Source of the DNA: Tepidiphilus succinatimandens
Lineage (GTDB): Bacteria; Pseudomonadota; Gammaproteobacteria; Burkholderiales; Rhodocyclaceae
Assembly (NCBI RefSeq): GCF_006503695.1
Contig: NZ_SBIK01000001.1
Span: forward strand, 163,759 to 227,758
Length of the DNA: 64,000 bases
Direction of reading: 5' to 3'
How positions within the stretch are numbered: position 1 is the stretch's first letter; the number at the start of each line of letters is the position of its first letter. Positions 18,890-30,606 of this stretch are shown here, one piece after another. The notes under the pieces are model-generated. The model ran no database searches and was not told the DNA's origin. It worked only from the letters and a program-made list of their open reading frames with translations. Both the position numbers and the translations under genes were made by a program.

Positions 18890-18979
18890 GGAAAAGCCGG
18901 AGAAACGGAACGTGGCGACCCGCGCATGATACCATTGGCCGTGTCAAGCGTAGCAACCCCGATTCCGAGAAAACGGCGC

Positions 18980-20056
18980 ATGGACGATCGTTACTGGAGC
19001 CCCACCGTCAAGCGGCTCACCCCCTACGTTCCGGGCGAGCAGCCCCGAATCCCCGATCTCGTCAAACTGAACACCAACGAGCATCCGCACGGCCCTTCGC
19101 CTCGGGTACTCGCCGCCATCCAGTCCGAGCTCGACGAGCGGCTGCGTCTCTATCCCGACCCCGAAGCGACGGCGCTGCGCCACGAACTTGCGCAACGCCA
19201 CGGCGTGGAGCTGGACAACGTCTTCGTCGGCAATGGCTCCGACGAAGTGCTCGCCTTCGCCTTCCAGGCGCTCCTGGGTCATTCGGGGCCGGTCTGGTTT
19301 CCCGACGTCACCTACAGTTTCTATCCCGTCTATTGCACGCTCTATGGCCTGCCCCACGAGACGGTGCCACTGACCGACGACTTCCGTCTGCCCACAGACG
19401 CCTTCCTGCCCCAGCAGGGGCGCGCCGCCGGCGGCATCGTCTTCGCCAATCCGAACGCCCCCACCGGCATCGCCCTGGAACTCACCGAAGTCGAACGCAT
19501 CGTGGCCGGCAACCCGCAGTGCGTGGTCCTGGTCGACGAGGCCTACGTCGATTTCGGGGCGCAGAGCGCCATCCCGCTCGTCAAGCACTACCCCAACCTC
19601 CTGGTGGTGCAGACTTTCTCCAAGAGCCGGGCGCTTGCCGGATTGCGCGTGGGCTACGCCATCGGCCAGGCGCCGCTCATCGAGGCCTTGCGCCGCGTCA
19701 AGGACAGCTTCAATTCCTACCCCCTCGACCGGCTCGCCCAGGTCGGGGCGATCGCGGCGCTGCAGGACGAAGCGCACTTCGAGGCCATGCGGCTGGACGT
19801 GATCGCCACACGCGCCTCGCTCGCGCGCGGGCTCGAAGCGCTGGGCTTCGAAGTGCTCCCCTCGCAGGCGAACTTCGTCTTCGCCCGCCACCGGGAACGG
19901 AGCGGCGCGGAGCTCGCGCAGTCCTTGCGCGAACGCAAGGTGCTGGTGCGCCGCTTCGATCAACCGCGCATCGCCGATTTCCTGCGCATCACCGTAGGCA
20001 CCCGCGAGCAGTGCGCCCGGCTACTGGAGGCGCTCGCCGAGATCCTGGGGGGTTAG
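18980..20056 (+). CDS. hisC: histidinol-phosphate aminotransferase, in inverted orientation
   Basis: PLP-dependent aminotransferase, 358 residues, converting imidazole acetol phosphate to histidinol phosphate. Seen are [49 protein letters not shown] and the PLP-lysine segment [17 protein letters not shown]. The start at 18980 fits the family N-terminus [13 protein letters not shown]; an ATG at 18926 in frame would add 18 unlike residues. It reads opposite to every other his gene in the cluster, between hicBA and hisB, so it must have its own promoter. The protein itself looks intact. Confidence 0.95.
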   Translation: MDDRYWSPTVKRLTPYVPGEQPRIPDLVKLNTNEHPHGPSPRVLAAIQSELDERLRLYPDPEATALRHELAQRHGVELDNVFVGNGSDEVLAFAFQALLGHSGPVWFPDVTYSFYPVYCTLYGLPHETVPLTDDFRLPTDAFLPQQGRAAGGIVFANPNAPTGIALELTEVERIVAGNPQCVVLVDEAYVDFGAQSAIPLVKHYPNLLVVQTFSKSRALAGLRVGYAIGQAPLIEALRRVKDSFNSYPLDRLAQVGAIAALQDEAHFEAMRLDVIATRASLARGLEALGFEVLPSQANFVFARHRERSGAELAQSLRERKVLVRRFDQPRIADFLRITVGTREQCARLLEALAEILGG

Positions 20057-20085
20057 GAGTAAAGACCATATCTACATGTCAAGCA

Positions 20086-20307
20086 TCAGGCATGAAGCGC
20101 CTCGAGAAACGCCTCGATGGAAACGCCAGCCTGCTTGAGCACGCCGACCAAAGTGCCAACTTTCAGCTCACGGTGATTCGGCACGACGCATCCTGCCGAG
20201 CCGCGACGCATCACGAGATGACTGCCTCGCTGACGCACGATCACGAACCCGAGCCGCTCCAAAGCGCGCACGACTTCGGCCCCGGATACGACCGGCAATT
20301 TAGGCAT
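20086..20307 (-). CDS. hicA: HicA-type mRNA interferase toxin
   Basis: A 73-residue double-stranded-RNA-binding-fold toxin of the HicA (YcfA) family, which cleaves mRNA when free of HicB. Features are SGAEVVRALERLGFVIVRQ, the catalytic His in RGSHLVMRR near residue 30 and VPNHRELKVGTLVGVLKQAG. It overlaps hicB by 8 bases and lies 29 bases from the convergent hisC stop. Length is normal for the family. Confidence 0.93.
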   Translation of the reverse strand: MPKLPVVSGAEVVRALERLGFVIVRQRGSHLVMRRGSAGCVVPNHRELKVGTLVGVLKQAGVSIEAFLEALHA

Positions 20308-20506
20308 GTTCGGGCACGTCGAACGTCGTCAGCAATGGCCGCCCGGCAACGGCCAGGGGAAATTCCTCCAGGTAGAGCGCCGTCGCCTCACGCAAGTTGG
20401 CCAAAGCCTCTTCGATGGTTTCGCCCTGCGTCGTCGTGCCGGTTTCGGGGTTGAATGCCACATAGCCCCCTTCCGGCGCCGGAGTCAAAACAGCGGATAG
20501 TTCCAT
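20300..20506 (-). CDS. hicB: HicB-type antitoxin
   Basis: A 68-residue HicB-like (UPF0150) antitoxin: strand-rich FNPETGTTTQGETIEEALANL followed by an amphipathic helix (REATALYLEEFPL). It partners the adjacent HicA. It lacks the C-terminal helix-turn-helix or ribbon-helix-helix DNA-binding domain seen in longer HicB proteins, so autoregulation is not expected from this protein alone. A strong GAGGAAGGA site precedes the ATG, only 28 bases behind the hisD stop, so transcription probably comes from the hisGD promoter. The frame is open upstream inside hisD but the ATG at 20506 is the clear start. Confidence 0.9.
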   Translation of the reverse strand: MELSAVLTPAPEGGYVAFNPETGTTTQGETIEEALANLREATALYLEEFPLAVAGRPLLTTFDVPEHA

Positions 20507-20534
20507 CGATCCTTCCTCATCGGTTCTCACGCCA

Positions 20535-21863
20535 TCAAGGCAAAATGCGCATCTGCGCCGAACGCGCGTGCGCCATGAGCCCTTCGCCTTGGGCGAGCGT
20601 GGCAGCGATGGGGGCGAGCTTTTGCGCGCCGGCGCGCGATACGGCGACGAGGCTCGTGCGCTTCTGGAAATCGTAGACGCCCAGGGGGGAAGAGAAACGG
20701 GCGCTGCGCATCGTCGGCAGCACGTGGTTCGGCCCGGCGCAGTAGTCGCCGATCGCCTCCACCGACCAGTGGCCGAGGAAGATCGCCCCGGCATGACGGA
20801 TCTTGTCGGCCCAGGGTTCGGGATCTTCCAGGGCGAGCTCGAGGTGCTCGGGGGCGATGCGGTTGGCGATCGCCACCGCCTGCTCCAGGTCATCCACCCG
20901 GATGAGCGCGCCGCGATGGGCGAGCGAGGCGGCGATCACCTCGCGGCGCGGCATCGTCGGCAGTAGCCGCTCGATGGCTTCGGCCACTGCATCCAGAAAA
21001 TCCGCCTGCGTGCTCACCAGGATCGATTGCGCGAGTTCGTCGTGCTCGGCTTGGGCGAAGAGATCCATCGCCACCCAGGCCGGATCGCCCGAGCCATCGG
21101 AGAGGATCAGCACTTCGGAGGGCCCCGCCACCATGTCGATGCCCACCACGCCGAAGACGCGCCGCTTGGCTTCGGCCACGTAGGCGTTGCCGGGGCCGAC
21201 GATCTTGTCGACCTGCGGAATCGTCTGTGTGCCGTAGGCGAGCGCCGCCACCGCCTGCGCCCCGCCGAGGGTGAAGACGCGATCGACTCCGGTGAGGTGC
21301 GCTGCGGCGAGCACCAGGGGATTTTTCTCGCCGCGCGGCGTGGGCACGGTCATGATGAGCTCGCCCACGCCGGCCACTTTGGCCGGGATGGCGTTCATCA
21401 GCACCGAGCTGGGATAGGCGGCGCGCCCGCCGGGGACGTAGAGCCCGACGCGATCGAGCGGCGTCACTTTCTGCCCCAGGCGCGTGCCGTCCGCCTCCTC
21501 GATCACCCAGCCCTCGAGTTTTTGCCGCTCGTGGAAGGTTTCGATGCGCTCGGCGGCACGCACCAGGGCGTCTTTCTGCTCGGCGGGCAGCGCGGCAAAG
21601 GCCTCGGCGAGCGCCGACTTCGGTAGTTCCAGCTCGGCCATGTGGGTCACGGTCAGACCATCGAAGCGGCGGGTATAGTCGAGTACCGCCGCATCGCCCG
21701 TGGTGCGCACCGCGCGCAGGATCTCGTCGACGGCGCGGCCGACGGCCTCGTCCGTCTGCGCCTCGAAGGCGAGCAGCGCGTCGAGCTGGGCGAAGAAGTC
21801 GGGGTCGCGCACGTCCAGCCGGCGGATGCGCGCGGCGGACGAATCAGGCGTCTGGCTGGTCAT
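20535..21863 (-). CDS. hisD: histidinol dehydrogenase
   Basis: Last two steps of histidine synthesis, zinc- and NAD-dependent. The 442-residue protein has [20 protein letters not shown], the signature [15 protein letters not shown] and [11 protein letters not shown], and C-terminal zinc ligands in the [13 protein letters not shown] region. Its start lies inside hisG (20-base overlap). It is followed by hicB instead of the expected hisC. Confidence 0.97.
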   Translation of the reverse strand: MTSQTPDSSAARIRRLDVRDPDFFAQLDALLAFEAQTDEAVGRAVDEILRAVRTTGDAAVLDYTRRFDGLTVTHMAELELPKSALAEAFAALPAEQKDALVRAAERIETFHERQKLEGWVIEEADGTRLGQKVTPLDRVGLYVPGGRAAYPSSVLMNAIPAKVAGVGELIMTVPTPRGEKNPLVLAAAHLTGVDRVFTLGGAQAVAALAYGTQTIPQVDKIVGPGNAYVAEAKRRVFGVVGIDMVAGPSEVLILSDGSGDPAWVAMDLFAQAEHDELAQSILVSTQADFLDAVAEAIERLLPTMPRREVIAASLAHRGALIRVDDLEQAVAIANRIAPEHLELALEDPEPWADKIRHAGAIFLGHWSVEAIGDYCAGPNHVLPTMRSARFSSPLGVYDFQKRTSLVAVSRAGAQKLAPIAATLAQGEGLMAHARSAQMRILP

Positions 21864-22500
21864 GGAGGGTCTCCGCGAAGGTGTCGATGAGCGGCTGCAC
21901 CAAGGTACGCTTGAGCTTCAAGGCGGCCTGGTTGACGATCAGACGGCTGGAAATGGACATGATTTCCTCGACCTCGACCAGATGATTGGCGCGCAGCGTG
22001 TTGCCCGACGAGACGAGGTCGACGATGGCATCGGCCAGGCCAACCAAGGGCGCGAGTTCCATCGAACCGTAGAGCTTGATGAGATCGACGTGTACGCCCT
22101 TGGCGGCGAAATGCGCCTTGGCGGTCTTGAGGTACTTGGTCGCCACGCGGATGCGGCTGCCGAGCTGAACCGCCGCGCCATAATCGAACCCCTCGGGCAC
22201 GGCCACGCACAGGCGGCAGCGGGCGATGCGCAGGTCGAGCGGCTGATACAGCCCCTGCCCGCCATGCTCGAGCAGCACGTCCCGCCCGGCGATGCCCAGG
22301 TCCGCCGCCCCGTATTGCACGTAGGTGGGCACGTCGGTGGCGCGCACGATGAGCAGCCGCACCTCGGGACGGTTGGTCTCGAGGATGAGCCGACGCGAGG
22401 TCTCGGGGTCGTCCTGCGGCACGATGCCGGCCGCTGCGAGCAGCGGCAGCGTCTCAGTGAAGATGCGCCCCTTGGAGAGCGCGAGCGTGATCCGTTCCAT
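21844..22500 (-). CDS. hisG: ATP phosphoribosyltransferase, short form
   Basis: First step of histidine synthesis. At 218 residues it is the short HisG form, which lacks the C-terminal ACT-like regulatory domain and works as a hetero-octamer with HisZ; no hisZ is in this window. Motifs: [27 protein letters not shown] and the PRPP loop [18 protein letters not shown]. It follows murA by 9 bases, the usual betaproteobacterial order. Confidence 0.96.
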   Translation of the reverse strand: MERITLALSKGRIFTETLPLLAAAGIVPQDDPETSRRLILETNRPEVRLLIVRATDVPTYVQYGAADLGIAGRDVLLEHGGQGLYQPLDLRIARCRLCVAVPEGFDYGAAVQLGSRIRVATKYLKTAKAHFAAKGVHVDLIKLYGSMELAPLVGLADAIVDLVSSGNTLRANHLVEVEEIMSISSRLIVNQAALKLKRTLVQPLIDTFAETLHDQPDA

Positions 22501-22509
22501 GAGCCGATT

Positions 22510-24812
<2,303 letters not shown>

Positions 24813-24820
<8 letters not shown>

Positions 24821-25706
24821 TTCGCATCACCTCGACGAAGACGCGCTCCAGATCCGGCTCGCCCACGCGTAGCTCGCGCACCTCGGCCCCGGCCTCGCGC
24901 AGGCGGCGCAAGATGAGTTCGATGTCGGTGTAGTGCTCGAAGGGGATGCGCACCCAGCCATCCTCGCCTGCCTCGCCGCCCAAGGCGAGCGCCGCCTGGG
25001 GCTGGTCGAGCCGCACTTCCAGCTCATGGGCCTGGAAGCGCGCGAGCAGCCGCTCGGTGGTATCGAGCGCCACGATGCGGCCGGCCTTGAGCATGGCGAT
25101 GCGGTGGCACAGCGACTCGGCCTCTTCGAGATAATGGGTGGTGAGCAGAATCGTGTGTCCTTGATCGTTGAGCTTCTGGATGAACTGCCACAGGCCGTGG
25201 CGCAGCTCCACGTCCACGCCGGCGGTGGGCTCGTCGAGCACGATCACCGGCGGGCGATGTACCAGGGCCTGCGCCACCAGTACCCGGCGCTTCATCCCAC
25301 CCGAGAGCGTGCGCATGTTGGCCTCGGCCTTGTCGGCCAGCCCCAGGCCGTGCAGCAGCTCCTCGATCCAGGCTTCGTTGCGGGTGAGGCCGAAATAGCC
25401 GGACTGGATGCGCAGGATCTCGCGCACCGTGAAGAAGGGGTCGAAGACGAGCTCCTGAGGAACCACGCCGATGGCACGGCGCGCCTGGCGGTAGTCGCGC
25501 ACGACATCGAAGCCCATGACGCGCACGCTGCCCTCGCTCGGGCGCGCCAGCCCCGCCAGAAGCGAAATGAGCGTGGTCTTGCCTGCCCCGTTGGGTCCGA
25601 GCAGGCCGAAGAATTCGCCGCGCTCGATGGTGAGGTCTACGCCAGCGAGCGCCGTAAAGCCACCATAGCGCTTGACGGCGCCTTGCAAGGCAATGGCAGC
25701 GGTCAT
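24813..25706 (-). CDS. ABC-2 type transporter, ATPase subunit
   Basis: A 297-residue ATPase of the YadG/CcmA type: Walker A GPNGAGKTT near residue 38, Q-loop VPQELVFDPFFT, signature LSGGMKRRV, Walker B VIVLDEPTAGVD and H-loop LLTTHYLEE. A C-terminal extension of about 80 residues follows the nucleotide-binding domain, as in other ABC-2 exporters. Start 25706 overlaps mlaB by ATGA. It powers the downstream permease; likely an envelope exporter. Confidence 0.93.
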
Positions 25707-26020
25707 GTCCCGGACGGCTCCGGCGCCAAGGGCAACAGGGTATCGACGCCGTAGAGCTGCGCGAGCGCCAGCGCCTGATGTGGCAGACCGGCGATCTCGA
25801 TCGTGGCCCCGCACCGGCGCGCCCGACGCAGCCAGTCGATGAGGAGGGCCACCAGCGAGGAATCGCAGCCGCTCACGCCAGAAGCATCGACGAGGACGCG
25901 CGAGCCGGCAGCGACCCCCTCCGGCCAGCGGTCGAGGAAACCGGTGACACTGCGTAGATCGATGCGCCCTTCGAGCGGCACGCGCAGCGCCTGGCCTGAA
26001 GCAGACATCGCCTTGCTCAC
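25703..26020 (-). CDS. mlaB: MlaB, STAS-domain subunit of phospholipid transporter
   Basis: A 105-residue STAS-domain protein that binds the MlaF ATPase and is needed for MlaFEDB assembly and activity in E. coli. It shows strand-loop VDASGVSGCDSSLVALLIDWLRRA, the STAS loop with Ser/Cys, and GATIEIAGLPHQALALAQLYGVD. ATGA overlaps with mlaC and with the ABC ATPase gene bind it into the same operon. Confidence 0.88.
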   Translation of the reverse strand: MSKAMSASGQALRVPLEGRIDLRSVTGFLDRWPEGVAAGSRVLVDASGVSGCDSSLVALLIDWLRRARRCGATIEIAGLPHQALALAQLYGVDTLLPLAPEPSGT

Positions 26021-26670
26021 CCCTGCTTCGCCGTATCGGCCGGCATGGTCTCGCCGTGGGCATTCTTCTCGGCAAGTGTCTGGATGAGCCCGTCGATCCC
26101 CTTGGCCTGGATCTCCTGGCCGAAGGTGCTGCGATAGCTGGTGACCAGGCTCACGCCGGCCACCACCACGTCGAACACTTTCCAGCCGTCACCTTTGAGT
26201 TCCATGACGTAGTCGATGGCGATCGGCTCGCTGCCAGGACGGATCACCATCGAGGAGACGCGCACGGTCTTGTCGCCCGGCGCCATGCGCAGCGGCTTGA
26301 ATTCGAGTTTCTCGTCACGGTATTCGCGCAGCGCGTTGGCGTAGGTGCGCACCAGCAGGGTCTTGAATTCCTGGGTGAGGCGTTTGCGCTGCTCGGGTGT
26401 GGCCTGGCGCCAGGGCTGACCGACGGCGAGCATCGTCATGCGCTCGAAGTCGAAATGCGGCAGGACGCGCTGCTCCACGTAGGCGAGCCATTCGTTCATG
26501 TCCGCATCGGTCTTGATCGGGCGCTGTTTGAGCCGCTCGATCACCTCGTCGGAAATCTCCTTGACCAGCACGTCCGGCGCCTTGGGTTCGGCCCGCAGGG
26601 CCGCCCCCCATGTCATGGCCAGTAGAGCCAGGCAGGCGGCCAACCATCGCCGCATCATCGTTTGCTTCAT
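26017..26670 (-). CDS. mlaC: MlaC, periplasmic phospholipid shuttle
   Basis: Soluble periplasmic carrier moving phospholipid between MlaA at the outer membrane and MlaFEDB at the inner membrane. The 217-residue protein has a signal peptide (about residues 1-27, ending near LRAEP), then the Ttg2D/MlaC fold with VLPHFDFERMTMLAVG, EFKTLLVRTYANALREY and VVVAGVSLVTSYRSTFGQEI. It lies 41 bases after mlaA. Confidence 0.94.
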   Translation of the reverse strand: MKQTMMRRWLAACLALLAMTWGAALRAEPKAPDVLVKEISDEVIERLKQRPIKTDADMNEWLAYVEQRVLPHFDFERMTMLAVGQPWRQATPEQRKRLTQEFKTLLVRTYANALREYRDEKLEFKPLRMAPGDKTVRVSSMVIRPGSEPIAIDYVMELKGDGWKVFDVVVAGVSLVTSYRSTFGQEIQAKGIDGLIQTLAEKNAHGETMPADTAKQG

Positions 26671-26711
26671 CGCACATCCTCTCTCATGTCGGGTTCGGGA
26701 AAGCCAGATAT

Positions 26712-27452
26712 TCAGCGACTCCCGCCGTTCGAAGCGCCGTTGCCGTTGAAATCCTCATATTCGATCGGCGGGTTGCCGTCGTGTATCAGATAATTACGCC
26801 GCTGGAAGTAGACATCGCGCAGGTGTGCGTACTTGTCGATGATCTGCCCTTCGGTAGCCCGATCGGCCGGCAGCAGCTCGGCGCGCTTGACCACGATCTC
26901 GGCCGCCTTGAAGGAATATTTCGCCGCATCGCCTTCGACGTAGGTGGTCGGATCGCTGTAGTAGTCGACCGGCAGCGCGGCGGTGTCGCGCAGGTTGTGA
27001 CCACCGAAGAGCGGCAGCACGAGGTAAGGGCCGTCGCCCACGCCCCACACGGCGAGCGTCTGGCCAAAATCTTCGTTGTGCTTGGGCAAACCCGCCTCGC
27101 TCGCGATGTCGAGCACGCCAAGCAGCCCCCAGGTGGAGTTGAAGGCGAAGCGAACGAGGTCGTTCAAGGCTGCCTGCGGCTTGCCCTGCAGCAGGTTGTT
27201 GGCCGCGTTGCCCAGATCGCCCAGGTTGCTGAAGAAGTTGCCCACGCCCGTCTTCACCGGCGAAGGCAGGACGTTGTCGTAGACCACCGCCGCCGGGCGG
27301 ATCACGACGGTATCGAGCGCGTCGTTGACCTGGAACATCGCCCGGTTGAAGCCTTCCCAAGGGTCCTTGGGATTGGACGGTTGGCTGGTCGCGCAGCCCG
27401 ACATTGCCACGCAGGCGGCGATCGCCGCGATCGCACGGGTTTTCTTGTTCAC
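26712..27452 (-). CDS. mlaA: MlaA (VacJ) outer-membrane lipoprotein
   Basis: Outer-membrane lipoprotein that removes phospholipids from the outer leaflet and passes them to MlaC. The 246-residue precursor has a lipobox ending MSGC near residue 20, then DPWEGFNRAMFQVND and the pore-helix region NLLQGKPQAALNDLVRFAFNSTWGLLGVLDIA, FGQTLAVWGVGDGPYLVLPLFG. In E. coli mlaA is unlinked; here it sits between mlaD and mlaC, as in many Betaproteobacteria. Confidence 0.96.
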   Translation of the reverse strand: MNKKTRAIAAIAACVAMSGCATSQPSNPKDPWEGFNRAMFQVNDALDTVVIRPAAVVYDNVLPSPVKTGVGNFFSNLGDLGNAANNLLQGKPQAALNDLVRFAFNSTWGLLGVLDIASEAGLPKHNEDFGQTLAVWGVGDGPYLVLPLFGGHNLRDTAALPVDYYSDPTTYVEGDAAKYSFKAAEIVVKRAELLPADRATEGQIIDKYAHLRDVYFQRRNYLIHDGNPPIEYEDFNGNGASNGGSR

Positions 27453-27470
27453 CTCGTTCCCCTTTCCTCG

Positions 27471-27947
27471 TTATTTGCTGCCGCCTTCGGCCGCCTTGTT
27501 GAACAGGAACTGGCCGATCAGCTTTTCCAGCACCAGCGCCGACTGGGTCATCTCGATGCGATCGCCGTCCTTGAGCATCTCGCTATCGGCTCCGGCCGCC
27601 AGCCCGACATATTGCTCGCCCAAGAGGCCCGAGGTCAAGATCGAAGCGATCGTATCCTTGGGAAAAGGATAGGCCGCCGAGACCTTCATTTCCACTTCGG
27701 CCTGGTACGTCTGCGGGTCGAAACGGATCGCTGCGACCCGGCCCACGACCACCCCGGCGCTCTTGACCGGAGCCTTGACCTTGAGCCCGCCGATGTCCTC
27801 GAAGCGCGCGCGCAGCGTGATCGTCTCGCCCCGCGTTCCTTCCTCCGAGACGTTGGCCACCTGCATCGCCAGGAACATCAGCGCCGCGAACCCCAGCGCC
27901 ACGAACGCCCCCACCCACAGATCCAGTATCGCTCGATTCATCGCCAC
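27471..27947 (-). CDS. mlaD: MlaD, MCE-domain substrate-binding subunit
   Basis: Single-span inner-membrane protein (helix about residues 8-28) with one periplasmic MCE domain that forms a hexameric ring binding phospholipid. Seen are LRARFEDIGGLKVKAPVKSAGVVVG, typical of the MCE fold, and GLLGEQYVGLAAGADSEML. Of 158 residues, usual for MlaD. 22 bases behind mlaE. Confidence 0.95.
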   Translation of the reverse strand: MAMNRAILDLWVGAFVALGFAALMFLAMQVANVSEEGTRGETITLRARFEDIGGLKVKAPVKSAGVVVGRVAAIRFDPQTYQAEVEMKVSAAYPFPKDTIASILTSGLLGEQYVGLAAGADSEMLKDGDRIEMTQSALVLEKLIGQFLFNKAAEGGSK

Positions 27948-27969
27948 TCCCGGGACCGTCGCCCGTCCG

Positions 27970-28752
27970 TCATTTACCGATATACATGAAAGAAGTCAGA
28001 ATGAAATCCAACGCCAGCACCATCAGCGAGGAATAGACCACCGTCTTCGTGATCGCCCGCGACACGCCCTCGGCCGTCGGCGTGCAGTCGTAGCCTTGGA
28101 AGACCGCGATGAGGCTAACCGCCCAGCCGAACACGAAGCTCTTGACGACACCGTTCACCACGTCTTCGCGGAAGTCGACGGAATTGGCCATCTGCGACCA
28201 GAAGGTGCCGTTGTCCACGCCGATGACCACCACGCCGATGAACCAGCCGCCGATGACCCCGACGGTGCTGAAGATGGCCGCCAAGAGCGGCATGGACAGC
28301 ACCCCGCCCCAGAAGCGCGGCGCCACCACGCGGGCGATGGGGTTGACGGCCATCATGTCCATGGCCGTGAGCTGCTCGGTGGCCTTCATGAGGCCGATCT
28401 CGGCGGTGACCGCCGAACCGGCACGGCTGGCGAAGAGCAGCGCCGCCACCACCGGCCCGAGCTCGCGCAGCAGCGACAGCGCCACGATGCTGCCGAGTGC
28501 CGACTCCGAACCGAATCGCTGCAAAGTGTCGTAGCCCTGCAAGCCCAGCACCATGCCGACGAACGCGCCCGAGACCACGATGATCACGAGCGAGAGCACG
28601 CCGGAAAAATAGAGCTCGCGGATCGTGAGGGAAAAACGCGCGAACGACGGCCCCGAGTGGCGCAGCATCGCGAAGAGGAAGCGGGTCGCGAATCCGACCT
28701 GCCACACCCCATCGACGGTGAGATGCCCCAGGGTACGCAGCAGCTGGATCAT
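27970..28752 (-). CDS. mlaE: MlaE, permease subunit
   Basis: Inner-membrane permease of the MlaFEDB complex, 260 residues with five or six hydrophobic segments. Family motifs: GMVLGLQGYDTLQRFGSESALG, LLRELGPVVAALLFASRAGSAVTAEIG, MAVNPIARVVAPRFWGGVL, and VNGVVKSFVFGWAVSLIAVFQGYDC. Its start overlaps the mlaF stop by ATGA. Confidence 0.96.
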   Translation of the reverse strand: MIQLLRTLGHLTVDGVWQVGFATRFLFAMLRHSGPSFARFSLTIRELYFSGVLSLVIIVVSGAFVGMVLGLQGYDTLQRFGSESALGSIVALSLLRELGPVVAALLFASRAGSAVTAEIGLMKATEQLTAMDMMAVNPIARVVAPRFWGGVLSMPLLAAIFSTVGVIGGWFIGVVVIGVDNGTFWSQMANSVDFREDVVNGVVKSFVFGWAVSLIAVFQGYDCTPTAEGVSRAITKTVVYSSLMVLALDFILTSFMYIGK

Positions 28753-29579
28753 GGCGCGACCTCCGCTTCGAGGAGCAAGCTTTCTTCGAGGGGAGGCGCC
28801 GGATAATGAAACGGCACGGGTCCGTCGGCTTCGGCGTAAATGAACTGATGCACGAAGGGATCGGGGGAATTCCGGATTTCGTCGGGCGTGCCCTGGGCGA
28901 TGATCTTCCCCTGCGAGACGAGATAGACGTAATCGACGATGGACAGCGACTCGACCACGTCGTGCGTCACCAGGATGGAGGCGGCACCCAGCGCATCGTT
29001 GAGCTTGCGGATCGCCTGCCCGATCACGCCGAGCGAGATCGGATCGAGCCCGGCGAAAGGCTCGTCGTACATGATGAGTTCCGGGTCGAGTGCCACCGAG
29101 CGGGCAAGCGCCACGCGCCGCGCCATGCCACCCGAGAGCTCACTGGGCATGAGCGTGGCGGCTCCCCGCAGACCCACCGCGTTGAGCTTCAAGAGCACGA
29201 GGTCGCGGATCATGGATTCGGGCAGGTCGGTGTGCTCACGCAAGGGGAAAGCGACGTTGTCGAACACCGACAGATCGGTAAAGAGCGCACCGAACTGGAA
29301 GAGCATCCCCATGCGCCGGCGCAGGGCGTAGAGCTCCTTTTCGGAGATGCGCTCCAGAGACTGGCCGAACACGCGCACGCTTCCCTTGCGGGCGCGCAGC
29401 TGGCCGGAGACGAGACGCAGCAAAGTCGTCTTGCCCGAACCGCTGCCGCCCATCACGGCCACGAGCTGCCCGCGGCGCACCGAAAAATCGATGCCGGAGA
29501 GGATCAGGCGCTCGCCGTAGCCGGCGTCGACGCCGCGCAACTCGACCACTGGATCTGCAGAATGAGGATTCGTCGTCAC
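28749..29579 (-). CDS. mlaF: MlaF, ATPase subunit
   Basis: Cytoplasmic ATPase of the phospholipid transporter. Motifs: Walker A GGSGSGKTTLLRL, signature LSGGMARRVALARS, Walker B LIMYDEPFAGLDP, H-loop VTHDVVES. The frame is open to 29741, but a GTG at 29579 is chosen: it follows a GGAAGTGAG purine tract and gives a 276-residue protein of family length. A TATCAT hexamer at 29613-29608 on this strand is a possible -10. First gene of mlaFEDACB, divergent from the lipoprotein trio. Confidence 0.93.
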   Translation of the reverse strand: MTTNPHSADPVVELRGVDAGYGERLILSGIDFSVRRGQLVAVMGGSGSGKTTLLRLVSGQLRARKGSVRVFGQSLERISEKELYALRRRMGMLFQFGALFTDLSVFDNVAFPLREHTDLPESMIRDLVLLKLNAVGLRGAATLMPSELSGGMARRVALARSVALDPELIMYDEPFAGLDPISLGVIGQAIRKLNDALGAASILVTHDVVESLSIVDYVYLVSQGKIIAQGTPDEIRNSPDPFVHQFIYAEADGPVPFHYPAPPLEESLLLEAEVAP

Positions 29580-29713
29580 CGTCTCACTTCCACCTCGGAT
29601 CTGCCCAATGATACACGAAACCCGCAAACGGGACCAAGCAGGCGGCCGCGACGAAAATCCTAAAGTCCGCGCTCGGTGCGCCGATAACCCTACAAAACCC
29701 GGAGCCCAGCAAA

Positions 29714-29959
29714 ATGCGCCCCCTGACACTTTTACCCTCACTCCTGACGCTCATCCTCCTTGCCGGCTGCGCCTCGCAGCATCAGAATGTACAGGTCGTC
29801 GTGAGCGGCAACGGTGGTCCGGAGGCCAGCGCAAGCGTTCGCGGCACCCGCAAACCTTCGCCTCCGCCGGGCGATTATGCCTACACGTACGTCGAAAATT
29901 ACGACCCCTCGTCTGGCGAAGACTTCCTCGTCACCCATCGCCCAGGCGAGCGCAATTGA
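29714..29959 (+). CDS. small putative lipoprotein, unknown function
   Basis: An 81-residue protein with a lipoprotein signal: hydrophobic stretch then lipobox LLAGC at about residues 15-19. The mature part is about 60 residues with no recognised domain: Gln/Val-rich start (QNVQVVVSGNG), a Pro-rich middle and a YTYVENYDPSSGEDFLV segment. The following FlgO-like gene starts 17 bases later. It opens a three-lipoprotein cluster; no function can be assigned. Confidence 0.7.
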   Translation: MRPLTLLPSLLTLILLAGCASQHQNVQVVVSGNGGPEASASVRGTRKPSPPPGDYAYTYVENYDPSSGEDFLVTHRPGERN

Positions 29960-29976
29960 TGTCCAGGAGAACGACG

Positions 29977-30606
29977 ATGAAACGCCTCGCCCCTCTTTGC
30001 CTCGCCCTGCTGCTGGCGGCTTGCGCCCAGAGCGCCACCCGCGAAGTGAGCACCACCTCTGCTCCTGCCGCCCCGGCAAGCCCTGCAACCGCTCCCGACG
30101 CCCTCGCCTACCGTCCAGCCAATTCCGGCGCGGCCCGGTTCAACAGCAAAATCATCTTTCTCGCCGACCAGATCGAACGCAACATCCAGCACAAGAACCT
30201 GCTACCGGCGGTGCTGGCGAGCACCTTCGTCAATCTCGACGATCTCGACGATACCTCGCCGCTGGGGCGCCTCATCACGGAAAACCTCATCCACGAGCTG
30301 CAGGTGCGCCACTGGAACGTCTACGACATCCGCCTGAGCAAAGCGGTAGCCGTAAATCCTGCGGGCGAATTCGTCCTCACCCGCGACCCCAAACTGCTCG
30401 AATACCAATACCTGGTCGCCGGCGTGCTCGCCGGCACCTATTCGGTCACCGACGACGAAGTCTTCGTCAATGCCCGGGTGATCGACGTCAATACCGGCGT
30501 GGTCGTGAGCTCTGGCCAGATCAGCCTGCCCATCGACGACTTCGTCGCCCGGCTGCTCGTCGATGGCGACCAGCTCAAACCGATGCGCATCATCCGCGGC
30601 AAATGA
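29977..30606 (+). CDS. FlgO-domain outer-membrane lipoprotein
   Basis: A 209-residue precursor: signal and lipobox (LLLAAC, Cys at about 16), a low-complexity Ala/Pro/Thr linker to about 45, then a FlgO-family domain: FLADQIERNIQHK, STFVNLDDLDDTSPLGRLITENLIHEL and a repeated-strand C-terminus. FlgO is known from Vibrio, where with FlgP it supports the flagellar outer-membrane ring; no flagellar gene is in this window, so function here is open. The ATG at 29977 has AGGAG 8 bases upstream; the ATG at 29959 lacks one. Coupled to the next gene by ATGA. Confidence 0.85.
   Translation: MKRLAPLCLALLLAACAQSATREVSTTSAPAAPASPATAPDALAYRPANSGAARFNSKIIFLADQIERNIQHKNLLPAVLASTFVNLDDLDDTSPLGRLITENLIHELQVRHWNVYDIRLSKAVAVNPAGEFVLTRDPKLLEYQYLVAGVLAGTYSVTDDEVFVNARVIDVNTGVVVSSGQISLPIDDFVARLLVDGDQLKPMRIIRGK

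Noticed and set aside
18926-18979. Upstream ATG at 18926 as the hisC start
   Set aside because: It would add 18 residues unlike the HisC N-terminus and it coincides with the possible hisB -10 element.
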